From Bacteroidales bacterium (GTDB lineage Bacteria > Bacteroidota > Bacteroidia > Bacteroidales > UBA932), in NCBI GenBank assembly GCA_016283985.1, contig JAEENZ010000077.1:1-23721 (forward strand): a stretch of 23,721 nucleotides of DNA, in the 5' to 3' direction. The position numbers and the translations under genes were made by a program. How positions within the stretch are numbered: position 1 is the stretch's first letter; each line of letters starts with the position of its first letter. Shown here piece after piece: positions 1-7,688 of the stretch. The notes under the pieces were generated by a model that was given only the letters and a program-made list of their open reading frames with translations, was not told where the DNA came from and did not search any database.

Positions 1-37
1 CCTATATATCCGGATTATTTCCTGTAACACCGATTTC

Positions 38-135
38 GGGTAAGGTCCAATTTCAGAGTCGACATCTTACCCGCTGGAAGTGCCTGGGAGGCCGAAATGC
101 CGGTAAGGTCCCCGGCATGGAATTGGACCTTACCC
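38..135. repeat. Nested inverted repeat with 15-bp perfect outer arms
   Basis: The arm GGGTAAGGTCCAATT at 38-52 is perfectly complementary to 121-135. Inside it, CTTACC (66-71) pairs with GGTAAG (102-107), with GAC (61-63) against GTC (108-110) beyond a two-base bulge. A separate stem, ATGCCGG (97-103) with CCGGCAT (112-118), would compete with that inner pairing. The GGTAAGGTCC word is therefore reused in both orientations. This could be a cruciform, a structured RNA or a remnant of a miniature element; the sequence does not decide. Confidence 0.6.
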
Positions 136-150
136 TCTGTGGCCCCCACC

Positions 151-179
151 GAGATTTCGTCGCTTCGCTCCGACATCTC
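151..179. repeat. Short imperfect hairpin
   Basis: GAGAT (151-155) pairs with ATCTC (175-179), and the interior is itself CG-rich and partly palindromic (TCGCTTCG and CGAAGCGA read on opposite strands). There is no U-tract on either side, so it is not a standard intrinsic terminator. Confidence 0.4.
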
Positions 180-200
180 TGCCGCCTGCGGCGGGCTTGC

Positions 201-257
201 CGATATGAAAGTAAGAAAGCGCTCAAGTTAACTTGGCGCTTTCTTACTTTCATATCG
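201..257. repeat. 57-nt near-perfect palindrome abutting tRNA-Ser
   Basis: A 22-base arm at 201-222 is exactly complementary to 236-257. Between them lie one unpaired T (223) and the perfect 12-bp palindrome CAAGTTAACTTG (224-235). The whole unit is thus two 28-base half-sites with a single bulged base. On the minus strand it starts at the base immediately after the tRNA-Ser discriminator, so a tRNA transcript reading on would fold it at once. No T-run follows, so if it stops transcription or marks the tRNA 3' end it does not do so as a classical intrinsic terminator. Confidence 0.75.
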
Positions 258-344
258 CGGTGGGGACGAGATTCGAACTCGTGGTACGGTTACCCGTACG
301 GCAGTTTAGCAAACTGCTGGTTTCAGCCACTCACCCACCCCACC
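258..344 (-). tRNA. tRNA-Ser (anticodon GCU)
   Basis: On the minus strand an 87-nt cloverleaf can be drawn. Acceptor arms GGTGGGG (338-344) and CCCCACC (259-265) pair fully, and the discriminator base is G (258). The T-arm is ACGAG-TTCGAAT-CTCGT, and the long variable arm is as expected for a class II tRNA. The anticodon stem-loop is GCAGTTTGCTAAACTGC, giving anticodon GCU (bases 308-310), which reads AGC/AGU serine codons. The CCA end is not encoded. A promoter-like pair lies just upstream at 395-424, and a large palindrome follows directly downstream. Confidence 0.95.
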
Positions 345-394
345 GGAAGGTCTTTTGCTGAACCGTTCCCAATGCCTTTTCGCGATTGGGACTG

Positions 395-424
395 CAAATA
401 TAAGAATTATTATCTAACTTCCAA
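395..424 (-). promoter_or_regulatory. Putative Bacteroidota promoter for tRNA-Ser
   Basis: Read on the minus strand, TTG (422-424) is followed after 19 bases by TATATTTG (395-402), an exact match to the TAnnTTTG -7 box of Bacteroidota. Initiation would fall near 388, about 44 nt ahead of the tRNA. The promoter overlaps the last codons of the C69 dipeptidase gene. A CCCAAT/ATTGGG hairpin (368-373 with 385-390) lies at the start of the leader. Confidence 0.5.
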
Positions 425-2113
425 CACCTTCCCGTGCTCGGATTCGGCGACTGCCTTGCGCCAAGCTTCCACGTAAGGGATGTTCTTGATGCCCTTGGGG
501 GTGCCGGAGTGATACTCGCTGCATACGAACGAGCCGTCTTCGTTCTGGGCTTTCACGTTGCCGTCCAGATACTTGACGAGCAGCAGCTCCTCAAGCGCAA
601 CCCAGGATGCGAACTGCTTCTGGGCAGTCTCCACGGTGTATTTCGTCATCAGCTTGCGGGCCTTGCGAAGGCGGCCGCGGGAAACCAGCTTCGCCACTTT
701 TTCGTCGAACGAAGGCACGGCCGAGAACATTTGCTCCTGCTCGAAAGAATCCACCGCGCAGCGCACGGTAGGGGCCATCACATTGTACATCTTGTAGCAG
801 GCCTGGGCGATGCGGTTGCAGATCCAGAACTGCGAGGTTGGGGAGTAGTGCAGGATGTCTCCGTTACCCACGCGCAGGCACTCGGGCACGCGCTGCGTGC
901 TCACGTAAATAGGTGTAAGATAGGATGTTGCGGCATCGTCCGTGCCGAACCATACCAACGCGCCCACTTCTTCCGGCAGCCATCCGCGGGCCTGCGCCAC
1001 GAACCAGAAACCGGTCTGCTGGGTGGCGATCGCACGCTCGTTCACATACTCCTTTCCGTTCCAACTGAAGTGCATCGGGCGCCAGCGGTAAGGCAGGGCA
1101 TTGCCGCCCGCACCTATATCCTGGGTCATGTCCAGCGGCGTGCCTTCGAAATGGTCGCGCATCACGTCGGCCACGTCCTTCGCGGTAATCTTGCGGGACG
1201 GTTTCACGAACAGGGGCATCTCCCCGGAAAGGTCGTGCCCGAGGGCGTACTCCGTCCAGTCGGACGCCGGACGGGAGACCTCCACGCCGTTCTCCTCATA
1301 CGTGAACACCCCGTCGCAGAGGATGTTGAAGGCGCTCCAGGCACGGGCGTCACAGGCACGGGCCCCGCCGAAGTCGAGGGGATTGTAGGCATCGCGGAAG
1401 GAGAAATCCTCATCCGCCCCGCTGAACCAACCCTGCTCGCGGGCGAAAGAAATCACGTCCGGCGCATACAGGCAGTTTTCCGGATCGTTCAGGGGGAAGC
1501 GAGTGATGCGGGCCTGGTTGGCGTGTGCGCAGATGTATCCGTCCGGAATCCGGCGGGCCACCCACACAATGCCCTTGTTCGAAGGGCCCTTGCCCACGAT
1601 ATCCATCACCCATGCCTCGTTCGCGTCCGCGATGGAGAAGGACTCCCCTTCGGAAGGATAGCCGTAACGGTTCGCGAGCGACACGATGGTGTCGATGGCT
1701 GCGCGCGCCGTGGCAGCCCTCTGCAGGGTAACATAAATCAGTGAACCATAGTCCATTATGCCGGCAGAATCGGCCTGCTCTTCGCGCCCGCCCCAGGTGG
1801 TCTCGCCGATGATTACCTGCTTCTCGTTCATGTTCCCGACCGTCTTGAAAGTGCGGGGAATCTGGTGAATCTCACCGAGATGCTTATAGGTGTCCCACTC
1901 GGTTATCTGCAGGCGCGAACCCTTGCGGAACTTGCCTGCAGGGGTGAAATACAGCTCGCCGAAGAGCACATGCGAATCGGCGGCATAAGACACCATGCAG
2001 GAACCGTCGGCACTGGCGCCTTTGGTAATTATCACATTGGAACATGCTTCTCCGCGGACACCCGCAAGGAGAAGGGCGGCAAGTGCCGCGAGGCATAATG
2101 ATTGTACTTTCAT
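410..2113 (-). CDS. Secreted C69-family dipeptidase
   Basis: The protein has 567 residues. It has an N-terminal signal peptide (residues 1 to about 23: MKVQSLCLAALAALLLAG...) followed at once by Cys24 in the context EACSNVIITKGASADGS. In peptidase family C69 (U34, PepD type) the N-terminal Cys of the mature chain is the nucleophile, so signal cleavage before Cys24 would also activate the enzyme. Family signatures include IIGETTWGG, ANEAWVMD and CAHANQARITRF. The family hydrolyses dipeptides, and the export signal places this one in the periplasm or outside. I chose the ATG at 2113 because the signal peptide begins there; an upstream in-frame ATG at 2137 would fall inside the promoter box. It is divergent from the 2162 gene. 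Confidence 0.88.
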   Translation of the reverse strand: MKVQSLCLAALAALLLAGVRGEACSNVIITKGASADGSCMVSYAADSHVLFGELYFTPAGKFRKGSRLQITEWDTYKHLGEIHQIPRTFKTVGNMNEKQVIIGETTWGGREEQADSAGIMDYGSLIYVTLQRAATARAAIDTIVSLANRYGYPSEGESFSIADANEAWVMDIVGKGPSNKGIVWVARRIPDGYICAHANQARITRFPLNDPENCLYAPDVISFAREQGWFSGADEDFSFRDAYNPLDFGGARACDARAWSAFNILCDGVFTYEENGVEVSRPASDWTEYALGHDLSGEMPLFVKPSRKITAKDVADVMRDHFEGTPLDMTQDIGAGGNALPYRWRPMHFSWNGKEYVNERAIATQQTGFWFVAQARGWLPEEVGALVWFGTDDAATSYLTPIYVSTQRVPECLRVGNGDILHYSPTSQFWICNRIAQACYKMYNVMAPTVRCAVDSFEQEQMFSAVPSFDEKVAKLVSRGRLRKARKLMTKYTVETAQKQFASWVALEELLLVKYLDGNVKAQNEDGSFVCSEYHSGTPKGIKNIPYVEAWRKAVAESEHGKVLEVR

Positions 2114-2127
2114 ACTCCGATTTTTAC

Positions 2128-2155
2128 TTGAATACAAATATATTGATTATTTTTG
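2128..2155 (+). promoter_or_regulatory. Putative promoter for the 2162-3622 gene pair
   Basis: TTG (2128-2130) and TATTTTTG (2148-2155, an exact TAnnTTTG) are 17 bases apart. If used, initiation would fall at or beside the ATG at 2162, giving an almost leaderless message. It overlaps the divergent -7 box at 2135-2142, so the two promoters would compete. The spacing is a little short. Confidence 0.3.
2135..2142 (-). promoter_or_regulatory. Putative -7 box for the C69 dipeptidase gene
   Basis: TATATTTG on the minus strand matches TAnnTTTG and lies 21 bases upstream of the ATG at 2113. No clear TTTG -33 element is seen at the usual spacing. Confidence 0.4.
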
Positions 2156-2161
2156 CAAGTT

Positions 2162-2581
2162 ATGAAAACAAAGCACATACTCTTGACAGTCGTCGGCCTT
2201 CTCATGTTCCTCGCCGCATCCGCGCAGGAACAGCCTCTCACGCCGGAGCAGCGTGCGAAAAAGATGCGCGAGGCCATCGACAAGATGGTGGAGGATTACG
2301 AACGCAACCTCCAGCTTGAGGACTGGCAGGCTTTCTATGCCGATTCCATCCTCACCCACAACCTGGAAGAAAGGAACAAGGAGATGGAGGCCATGGCGTC
2401 CAACAAGGTGGAGAACTACGACCTTTACACGATGGTCGGGGACAAGTGGGAAGAAGAGACCTACAAGGCTTTCCGCCGGATACTGACGGACGAACAATGG
2501 AAGAAATACCTCAAATCCGGCGCAGGCAGGGCCAAGAAGGCCCGCGACCAGCGTGCGGCCAAGAGGGAAGGAACCAAATAG
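2162..2581 (+). CDS. Small secreted charged protein of unknown function
   Basis: The protein has 139 residues. It has a signal peptide, MKTKHILLTVVGLLMFLAASA, with likely cleavage before Gln22. The mature part is highly charged and probably all-helical, rich in Glu, Lys and Arg, with a basic tail (GRAKKARDQRAAKREGTK). I do not recognise a named family; short exported proteins of this composition are common in Bacteroidota. The stop is followed after three bases by the start of pheS, so the two are probably co-transcribed, yet nothing in the protein suggests a link to translation. The ATG at 2162 is chosen over an upstream TTG because the signal peptide starts there. Confidence 0.75.
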   Translation: MKTKHILLTVVGLLMFLAASAQEQPLTPEQRAKKMREAIDKMVEDYERNLQLEDWQAFYADSILTHNLEERNKEMEAMASNKVENYDLYTMVGDKWEEETYKAFRRILTDEQWKKYLKSGAGRAKKARDQRAAKREGTK

Positions 2582-2584
2582 GAT

Positions 2585-3622
2585 ATGACAATCGAGATTA
2601 TAGAGAAGGTGTTCGGCGAGTTGAACGCCCTCAAATGCAAGACAGAGAAAGAAGTGGAAGAAGCGCGCGTGCGCTTCTTGGGTAAAAAAGGCGAGATAAC
2701 GGCCCTCTTCGAGGAGTTCCGCAGCGTCAGCGGAGACGAGAAACGCGCCTTCGGCCGTCCGCTCAACGAACTCAAGCAGGCCGCCTTCGCGAAGATAGAG
2801 GAGCTCCGCGGCGCCGCCCAGTCCGGCGGTTCCGACGAAGGGTCCAAAGAGGACACCTCCCTCCCCGGTGAGCAGTACGAGCTCGGCAGCCGCCACCCTG
2901 TGAGCATCGTCCGCCAGCAGATAGTGGACATCTTCCGCAAGTTCGGATACGACGTGGCGGAAGGCCCCGAGATCGAGGACGACTACCACGTGTTCGAGGC
3001 CCTCAACTTTCCTCCGAACCACCCAGCCCGCGACATGCAGGATACTTTCTTCGTCTCCGCAGGGCATCTCAACCCGCTGCTTCTCCGTACCCACACCTCC
3101 TCCGTCCAGGTGCGTGCGATGGAGAAACTTCCTCTCCCCATCCGCGTAATCTGCCCCGGCCGCGTGTTCCGCAACGAAGCGATTTCCGCCCGCGCACACT
3201 GCATCTTCCATCAGGTGGAAGGCCTCTACATAGATGAGAACGTCACCTTCGCGGACCTCAAGCAGGCCATCCTGCTCTTCGCCCGCGAGATGTTCGGGGC
3301 CGACGCCCAAATCCGCATGCGCCCCTCCTTCTTCCCCTTCACCGAGCCTTCGGCGGAGGTTGACGTGAGCTGCAACATCTGTCACGGAAAGGGTTGTAAC
3401 ATATGCAAGGGCACCGGCTGGCTCGAGATACTGGGCTGCGGCATGGTGGATCCGAACGTGCTCGAGGCCTCCGGCATCGACAGCAAGAAGTACAGCGGAT
3501 TCGCCTTCGGAATGGGTATCGAGCGCATCGCCATGCTCAAGTGGCAGGTGAACGACCTGCGCCACTACTTCGAAAACGACCTTCGCTTCCTGCGGGAGTT
3601 CGAGGGAGCCACCGAAGTATAA
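2585..3622 (+). CDS. pheS: Phenylalanine-tRNA ligase alpha subunit
   Basis: The protein has 345 residues, the usual length. It is the catalytic subunit of the cytoplasmic alpha2-beta2 enzyme that charges tRNA-Phe. The N-terminal helical tRNA-binding region (about 1-90) precedes the class II core. Motif 2 lies at about 193-213 (RVFRNEAISARAHCIFHQVEG in two parts: RVFRNEAISA, then RAHCIFHQVEG) and motif 3 at 305-317 (GFAFGMGIERIAM). Residues 263-274 carry CNICHGKGCNIC, a four-Cys cluster found in Bacteroidota PheS that may bind zinc. The partner pheT is not next to it; the following gene is a receptor with its own promoter. It is three bases downstream of a secreted-protein gene. Confidence 0.97.
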   Translation: MTIEIIEKVFGELNALKCKTEKEVEEARVRFLGKKGEITALFEEFRSVSGDEKRAFGRPLNELKQAAFAKIEELRGAAQSGGSDEGSKEDTSLPGEQYELGSRHPVSIVRQQIVDIFRKFGYDVAEGPEIEDDYHVFEALNFPPNHPARDMQDTFFVSAGHLNPLLLRTHTSSVQVRAMEKLPLPIRVICPGRVFRNEAISARAHCIFHQVEGLYIDENVTFADLKQAILLFAREMFGADAQIRMRPSFFPFTEPSAEVDVSCNICHGKGCNICKGTGWLEILGCGMVDPNVLEASGIDSKKYSGFAFGMGIERIAMLKWQVNDLRHYFENDLRFLREFEGATEV

Positions 3623-3639
3623 TTCATAATATATAGGTA

Positions 3640-3670
3640 TTGCATTCTTCGGCAGAGTTTCCTACCTTTG
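3640..3670 (+). promoter_or_regulatory. Promoter of the seven-gene receptor/peptidase operon
   Basis: TTG (3640-3642) is followed after 20 bases by TACCTTTG (3663-3670), an exact TAnnTTTG -7 box. Initiation would fall near 3677, some 13 nt before the ATG at 3690. This is the clearest promoter of the window by motif and spacing. Confidence 0.65.
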
Positions 3671-3676
3671 CCGAAG
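3647..3676. promoter_or_regulatory. Perfect dyad overlapping the operon promoter (candidate operator)
   Basis: CTTCGGCA (3647-3654) and TGCCGAAG (3669-3676) are perfect 8-bp inverted arms separated by 14 bases. One arm sits in the promoter spacer; the other covers the end of the -7 box and the start site. It could bind a dimeric regulator. Alternatively, as RNA from pheS it would form a hairpin, but no clean U-tract follows at once. Confidence 0.4.
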
Positions 3677-3689
3677 TAGTGTTTTATTT

Positions 3690-6479
3690 ATGAAGAAGTT
3701 TCTCCTCCTCATATGCCTTCTTTTGCCCATATCGGAAACGGTTTGGGCGCAGTCTTTCAGCATGTCCGGGCGCGTCGTGGACACCGAAGGCTCGGCTGTG
3801 GAACTTGCAGTGGTTTCGCTCAACAAATCCATCTGGGCAACCACCGATAAGAACGGAAATTACACTCTCTCCAATCTCAAAAAGGGAAAATACGAATACC
3901 AGGTATCCTTCGTAGGATATAAAGACATCACCGGCAGCGTTGAGATTTCCAATAACACCATTTTGAATTTCACCCTGCAGTCCCTCAGCCTCGAGCTGAA
4001 CAGCGTCACGGTTACCGCCGAGCGTGAAGATATGGGCTCCAAGTCGGTTATCAACGAAGAAGCCGTGCGGCACCTGCAGCCCAAAAGCGTGAGCGACCTT
4101 CTGCAGCTTGTGCCCGGAAACCTGGCCAAGAACCCCAACCTTAATGAGCTCTCGCAGGCTACGGTCAGGGAGATAGAACCGAGCGCCGGGGCCTCCCTGG
4201 GCACATCCGTCATAGTCGACGGCACGCCCCTCAGCAACGATGCCAACCTCCAGGCCATCGCCTCCACCCGTTACGGCTCTGCCTCCGGAACCCAGACCGA
4301 TGGCATGAGCGACCAGACTACGGCCGGTGGCGGAACCGACCTTCGCACCGTCAGCGCGGGCGTCGTGGAATCCATGGAGGTCATCAGCGGAATCCCTTCC
4401 GCCGAATACGGCAACCTCACGTCCGGCGTGGTGATAGTGAAAACCAAGGCCGGGCGCACCCCGTGGGAGTTCAAATCGCAGGTGGATCCCAACTCCAAGC
4501 TGGCCTACATAGGAAAGGGCTTTGCCTTGAAGAAGGGCGGATCCTTCAATATTGGCGGGGACTGGAGCCAGAGCTACAGCGATCCGCGCCGGAAGTATCT
4601 CGGCTACGACCGTCTTACCGCCGCGGGAGGTTTCTCCAAGGTGTGGAATAGGGCCAGCCTCAACATCAAAGGCTCGGTCTATTCCAACGTGAACAACCGC
4701 AAGACGGATCCGCAGCTGGAAGAACTGGAAATCAACTTCACCAACAAGAACGTGGGCCTGCGCCTTTCCGCCAACGGAAGCGTGCAGCCGAAGACTTCGC
4801 TGATCACATCCCTGGACTATAATTTCTCTACGCAGGTCTCGCGCACGGAAGACATACATATAAATAAGGTATGGAGCCCGGACGGTGCCGTAACGGACAC
4901 CCGCGTGAGCGGAATCCAGCAGGCCTACCAGAAGATTCGCCCCTACAACGCCGAGTACACCCTTCACGGCATCCCTGTGAACATCTACGGCCAGCTGGTG
5001 GCCGGGAAGTATTTCCAGATAGGCGAGAAGGACTACAATAAAATCAAGGCAGGTGTCGAATATACGATGGATGCCAACCGGGGCAAGGGCCTTTCCTACG
5101 ATATAGAAACCCCTCCACAGGCCGCTTCGACCCATACGTTGAGGCCCCGCGCCTACAAGGATATCCCTGCCCTGAACACCGCGTCGGTATTCATCAGTGA
5201 CAAGGGCCGTTTAACCCTGGGTGGAACGGTATTAAAGTCGGAAATCGGAGTACGCGCATCGAATCTGTTCCTGAATGCCGAAAAAAGCGGCGGAAACAAG
5301 GGCTACTTCGTGGTAGAACCCCGCGTGAACCTGTCGCTGGGCATTCTGGGCGAGGCTCTGTCGATAAACGCCGGCTATGGTATCTCCAACAAGATGCCTA
5401 CCCTCCTGTATCTGTATCCCGAGCCCACATACTACGACTTCATCTGCCTCAACCGCTATAGCGAAGCCTCCGGCACCGGGCTGGCCGTCATCAACACCCA
5501 AATCGTAGAGGACACCTTCAATCCGGACCTCAAGCCCGCCAATGCGGTCAAGAAAGAACTCGGGTTCAGTTTCAAGACCAAACCCGTGAGCGGATTCGCC
5601 ACGTTCTTCCACGAAACCCACACGAACGAGTTCGGCTACAAAGGCCAGCTCTATTGGGGGCGCTTCGCACAGTATGTCATCCCCGATGGCGCAACGGATC
5701 TCGCGCTGGAAGGAAACGATGTGACCTTCAACCTCGGAGGCACGCGCCAGACGGCCGCCAAGACGGATAAGATGGAATTCTCCAGCTGGAGCCGGCCCGA
5801 CAACACGGCCAGGAGGATCAAGTATGGCATAGAATACGGGCTGGACTTCGGGACCATCAAGCCGCTCAGGACATCCGTCAACATCAACGGTGCGTGGTTC
5901 CATATCCAGCGGATCAGGCAGACCACCAGCACATCCTTCCGCAGCAAGCTGGATAAATATGCCCCCACCATGCCGTCCGGAAGCGGCAAGGTGCAGGACC
6001 GTGTGAACACGAGTTTCCGTTTTATCACCCACATTCCTGAAGTAAAACTGGTGCTCACCACGACCGTGCAGGTTGTCTGGTACGAGTCAGAACGGACTGT
6101 CTATCTCGACGAAAACGGCACCCCGAGAGCATACGACTACAGCTATCAGGGCAAGGATTACCTTGCGGTGGAGCCTGTGGGATTCTACGATACCGACGGC
6201 AAATTCACCGAATGGAATGCTGCTACAATGAACGCGAACCCTGAGTACAACTTCATGATGGACCGCTATTTCACGTATGGTTTCCTGCCGGACGTGATCG
6301 AGCCATGGGCCCTGCTTAACATAAGGCTCACGAAGGAGATAGGCTCCCACGCGCAGATATCGTTCACGGCCAACAATGTTACCAATACCAGCAGGTATCA
6401 TACGAACAAGAACACGAACACGAAGACTCAGCTTTATCCAAACATGTATTTTGGTGCAGAACTTAAAATCAATTTATAA
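3690..6479 (+). CDS. TonB-dependent outer-membrane receptor
   Basis: The protein has 929 residues and a signal peptide (MKKFLLLICLLLPISETVWA). Residues about 22-105 form a carboxypeptidase-regulatory-like beta-sandwich (GRVVDTEGSAVELAVVSL...GNYTLSNLKKGKYEYQVSFVGY). The plug follows from about 110 (SVTVTAERED, VSDLLQLVPGN, SVIVDGTPLSND, VVESMEVISGIPSAEYGN), and then a long beta-barrel ending in FGAELKINL. Receptors of this type import large or scarce ligands with TonB-ExbBD energy. There is no SusD-like partner; the following gene is a DUF4876-like lipoprotein. It is first gene of a seven-gene transcript, 12 bases ahead of the next start. The ligand cannot be read from the sequence. Confidence 0.93.
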   Translation: MKKFLLLICLLLPISETVWAQSFSMSGRVVDTEGSAVELAVVSLNKSIWATTDKNGNYTLSNLKKGKYEYQVSFVGYKDITGSVEISNNTILNFTLQSLSLELNSVTVTAEREDMGSKSVINEEAVRHLQPKSVSDLLQLVPGNLAKNPNLNELSQATVREIEPSAGASLGTSVIVDGTPLSNDANLQAIASTRYGSASGTQTDGMSDQTTAGGGTDLRTVSAGVVESMEVISGIPSAEYGNLTSGVVIVKTKAGRTPWEFKSQVDPNSKLAYIGKGFALKKGGSFNIGGDWSQSYSDPRRKYLGYDRLTAAGGFSKVWNRASLNIKGSVYSNVNNRKTDPQLEELEINFTNKNVGLRLSANGSVQPKTSLITSLDYNFSTQVSRTEDIHINKVWSPDGAVTDTRVSGIQQAYQKIRPYNAEYTLHGIPVNIYGQLVAGKYFQIGEKDYNKIKAGVEYTMDANRGKGLSYDIETPPQAASTHTLRPRAYKDIPALNTASVFISDKGRLTLGGTVLKSEIGVRASNLFLNAEKSGGNKGYFVVEPRVNLSLGILGEALSINAGYGISNKMPTLLYLYPEPTYYDFICLNRYSEASGTGLAVINTQIVEDTFNPDLKPANAVKKELGFSFKTKPVSGFATFFHETHTNEFGYKGQLYWGRFAQYVIPDGATDLALEGNDVTFNLGGTRQTAAKTDKMEFSSWSRPDNTARRIKYGIEYGLDFGTIKPLRTSVNINGAWFHIQRIRQTTSTSFRSKLDKYAPTMPSGSGKVQDRVNTSFRFITHIPEVKLVLTTTVQVVWYESERTVYLDENGTPRAYDYSYQGKDYLAVEPVGFYDTDGKFTEWNAATMNANPEYNFMMDRYFTYGFLPDVIEPWALLNIRLTKEIGSHAQISFTANNVTNTSRYHTNKNTNTKTQLYPNMYFGAELKINL

Positions 6480-6491
6480 TATCAAAGTATT

Positions 6492-7688
6492 ATGAAGCGT
6501 TTCTTTACAATTTTGGGCATCGTGGCTGTAGCAGCCACTGCCGTGCTCTCCACCTCCTGCAATAAGGAAGGGACTGCAAAGAAATTCACCCTCACGGTGA
6601 ACATCACCCTCCCCGAGGGCGTAGAAGTAAGCGACATAGTTGCCGAAGCAGCAAAGGGCAACAAAGTCACTTCCCTGGAAGTCGTTACTACCGAAAAGGC
6701 AGTCACCGCAAGCGCATCCCTTCCCCAGGGAGACTACAAAGTTTCTGTGAACGGTAGCATCTCTTCTGCAAAGAAAGCTGTCGGCGCGGCTGAGGTTTCT
6801 CTCTACGAAGATCAGACTATTACAGTTGAGCTCGCAGTGGCTTCCGCTTCTCCCATCATCATCAAGGCTGTCCAGTACACCCCCGGCAAGATGGCCTACA
6901 TCCAGCCTCTCAGCGATACCTGGATCGAACTTGTGAACAATTCGGATGAGGTCCAGTATCTCGACCAGATCGTCCTTATCGGTGGAATGGGCCGTCAGAC
7001 CAAAGCCAACGCATGGCAGGCAAACGGCTACGAGAGCCTCTATGGTGGCGTAACCCAGAGCCCCGTTTATGCTTTCCCCGGCAACGGAACCGATTATCCC
7101 CTGCAGCCCGGCCAGAGCGTCGTCGTTGCAAACGCCCCTATCAATCACACCGCACAGGGCGAGGGCTTTGAGAACTGCGCAGACCTTTCCAAGGCGGACT
7201 GGGAGTTCTATGCTTCCTACAACGCCAAGGATACCGACTATGAGGGCATCCCCAACATGGAACTCGTACACTATCCTTTCACCAGCCAGCTGAACTGGGG
7301 CCAGAACTTCTTCGGATGGGCCGGCCTTATCGCCAAGCTTCCCGAGGGTGTCACTCCCGCTCAGTATGCGGCAGACGAGAAGAACCTCATGACCACTCCC
7401 GGAACCACTTCTTCCTACAAGTATCTGATGATTCCCAGCGAGTATGTCCTCGATGCCATCGACGTTTGGGAAGCCGATGCTGAAGAGCACTATCCTACCT
7501 TCCTCCCCGTCGACGATGCAGAAGGCATCCTTGGACCTGCAGCTTGGAGCGGAAAGGGTGTACGCCGTAAGGTTACCAAGATCGAGAACGGCCGTGCTTA
7601 CTACAAAGACACCAACAAGTCTTCCGCAGACTTCATAGTCGGAAAGGTTGTTCCCGGTGCTGTTCCTACCGCAGTTGATGCTGAATAA
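6492..7688 (+). CDS. DUF4876-like lipoprotein
   Basis: The protein has 398 residues. The signal peptide ends in a lipobox-like LSTSC with Cys23 as the lipidated residue. Residues about 35-120 look like a small beta-sandwich (FTLTVNITLPEGVEVSDI...YKVSVNGSIS). From about 128 the sequence IIIKAVQYTP...DTWIELVNNSDEVQYLDQIVLIGG resembles the opening of a lamin-tail-like Ig fold. From memory, it matches DUF4876 proteins of Bacteroidota, found beside TonB receptors; I could not search. A plausible role is a ligand-binding lid or partner of the receptor, which is inference. Its last 11 bases overlap the next gene, suggesting translational coupling. Confidence 0.75.
   Translation: MKRFFTILGIVAVAATAVLSTSCNKEGTAKKFTLTVNITLPEGVEVSDIVAEAAKGNKVTSLEVVTTEKAVTASASLPQGDYKVSVNGSISSAKKAVGAAEVSLYEDQTITVELAVASASPIIIKAVQYTPGKMAYIQPLSDTWIELVNNSDEVQYLDQIVLIGGMGRQTKANAWQANGYESLYGGVTQSPVYAFPGNGTDYPLQPGQSVVVANAPINHTAQGEGFENCADLSKADWEFYASYNAKDTDYEGIPNMELVHYPFTSQLNWGQNFFGWAGLIAKLPEGVTPAQYAADEKNLMTTPGTTSSYKYLMIPSEYVLDAIDVWEADAEEHYPTFLPVDDAEGILGPAAWSGKGVRRKVTKIENGRAYYKDTNKSSADFIVGKVVPGAVPTAVDAE

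Larger units (their letters stand above)
1..257. other. Non-coding, inverted-repeat-rich region downstream of tRNA-Ser
   Basis: No convincing gene lies here. Short frames can be drawn through it, but they run across perfect inverted repeats and resemble no protein I know. The sequence holds at least four hairpin-forming units: 38-135, 97-118, 151-179 and 201-257. A GCCGC/GCGGC repeat lies at 181-192. The motif GGTAAGGTCC occurs at 39-48 and 102-111, and in inverted form at 124-133. The left edge of the window cuts the region, so its full extent is unknown. Confidence 0.6.

Noticed and set aside
1..257. CRISPR array
   Set aside because: The repeats are inverted and nested, not direct repeats with regular spacers, and no cas gene is present.
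117..476. 119-codon frame crossing the tRNA-Ser gene on the plus strand
   Set aside because: It runs through the tRNA in antisense and through a perfect palindrome, and into the dipeptidase gene; the protein has no family-like features.
434..1744. Long plus-strand frame (436 codons) opposite the C69 gene
   Set aside because: It is antisense to a well-supported dipeptidase and its composition is that of a G+C-rich complementary frame.
2147..3565. 472-codon minus-strand frame opposite pheS
   Set aside because: PheS is unambiguous on the plus strand; the antisense translation has no signal, domain or start context.
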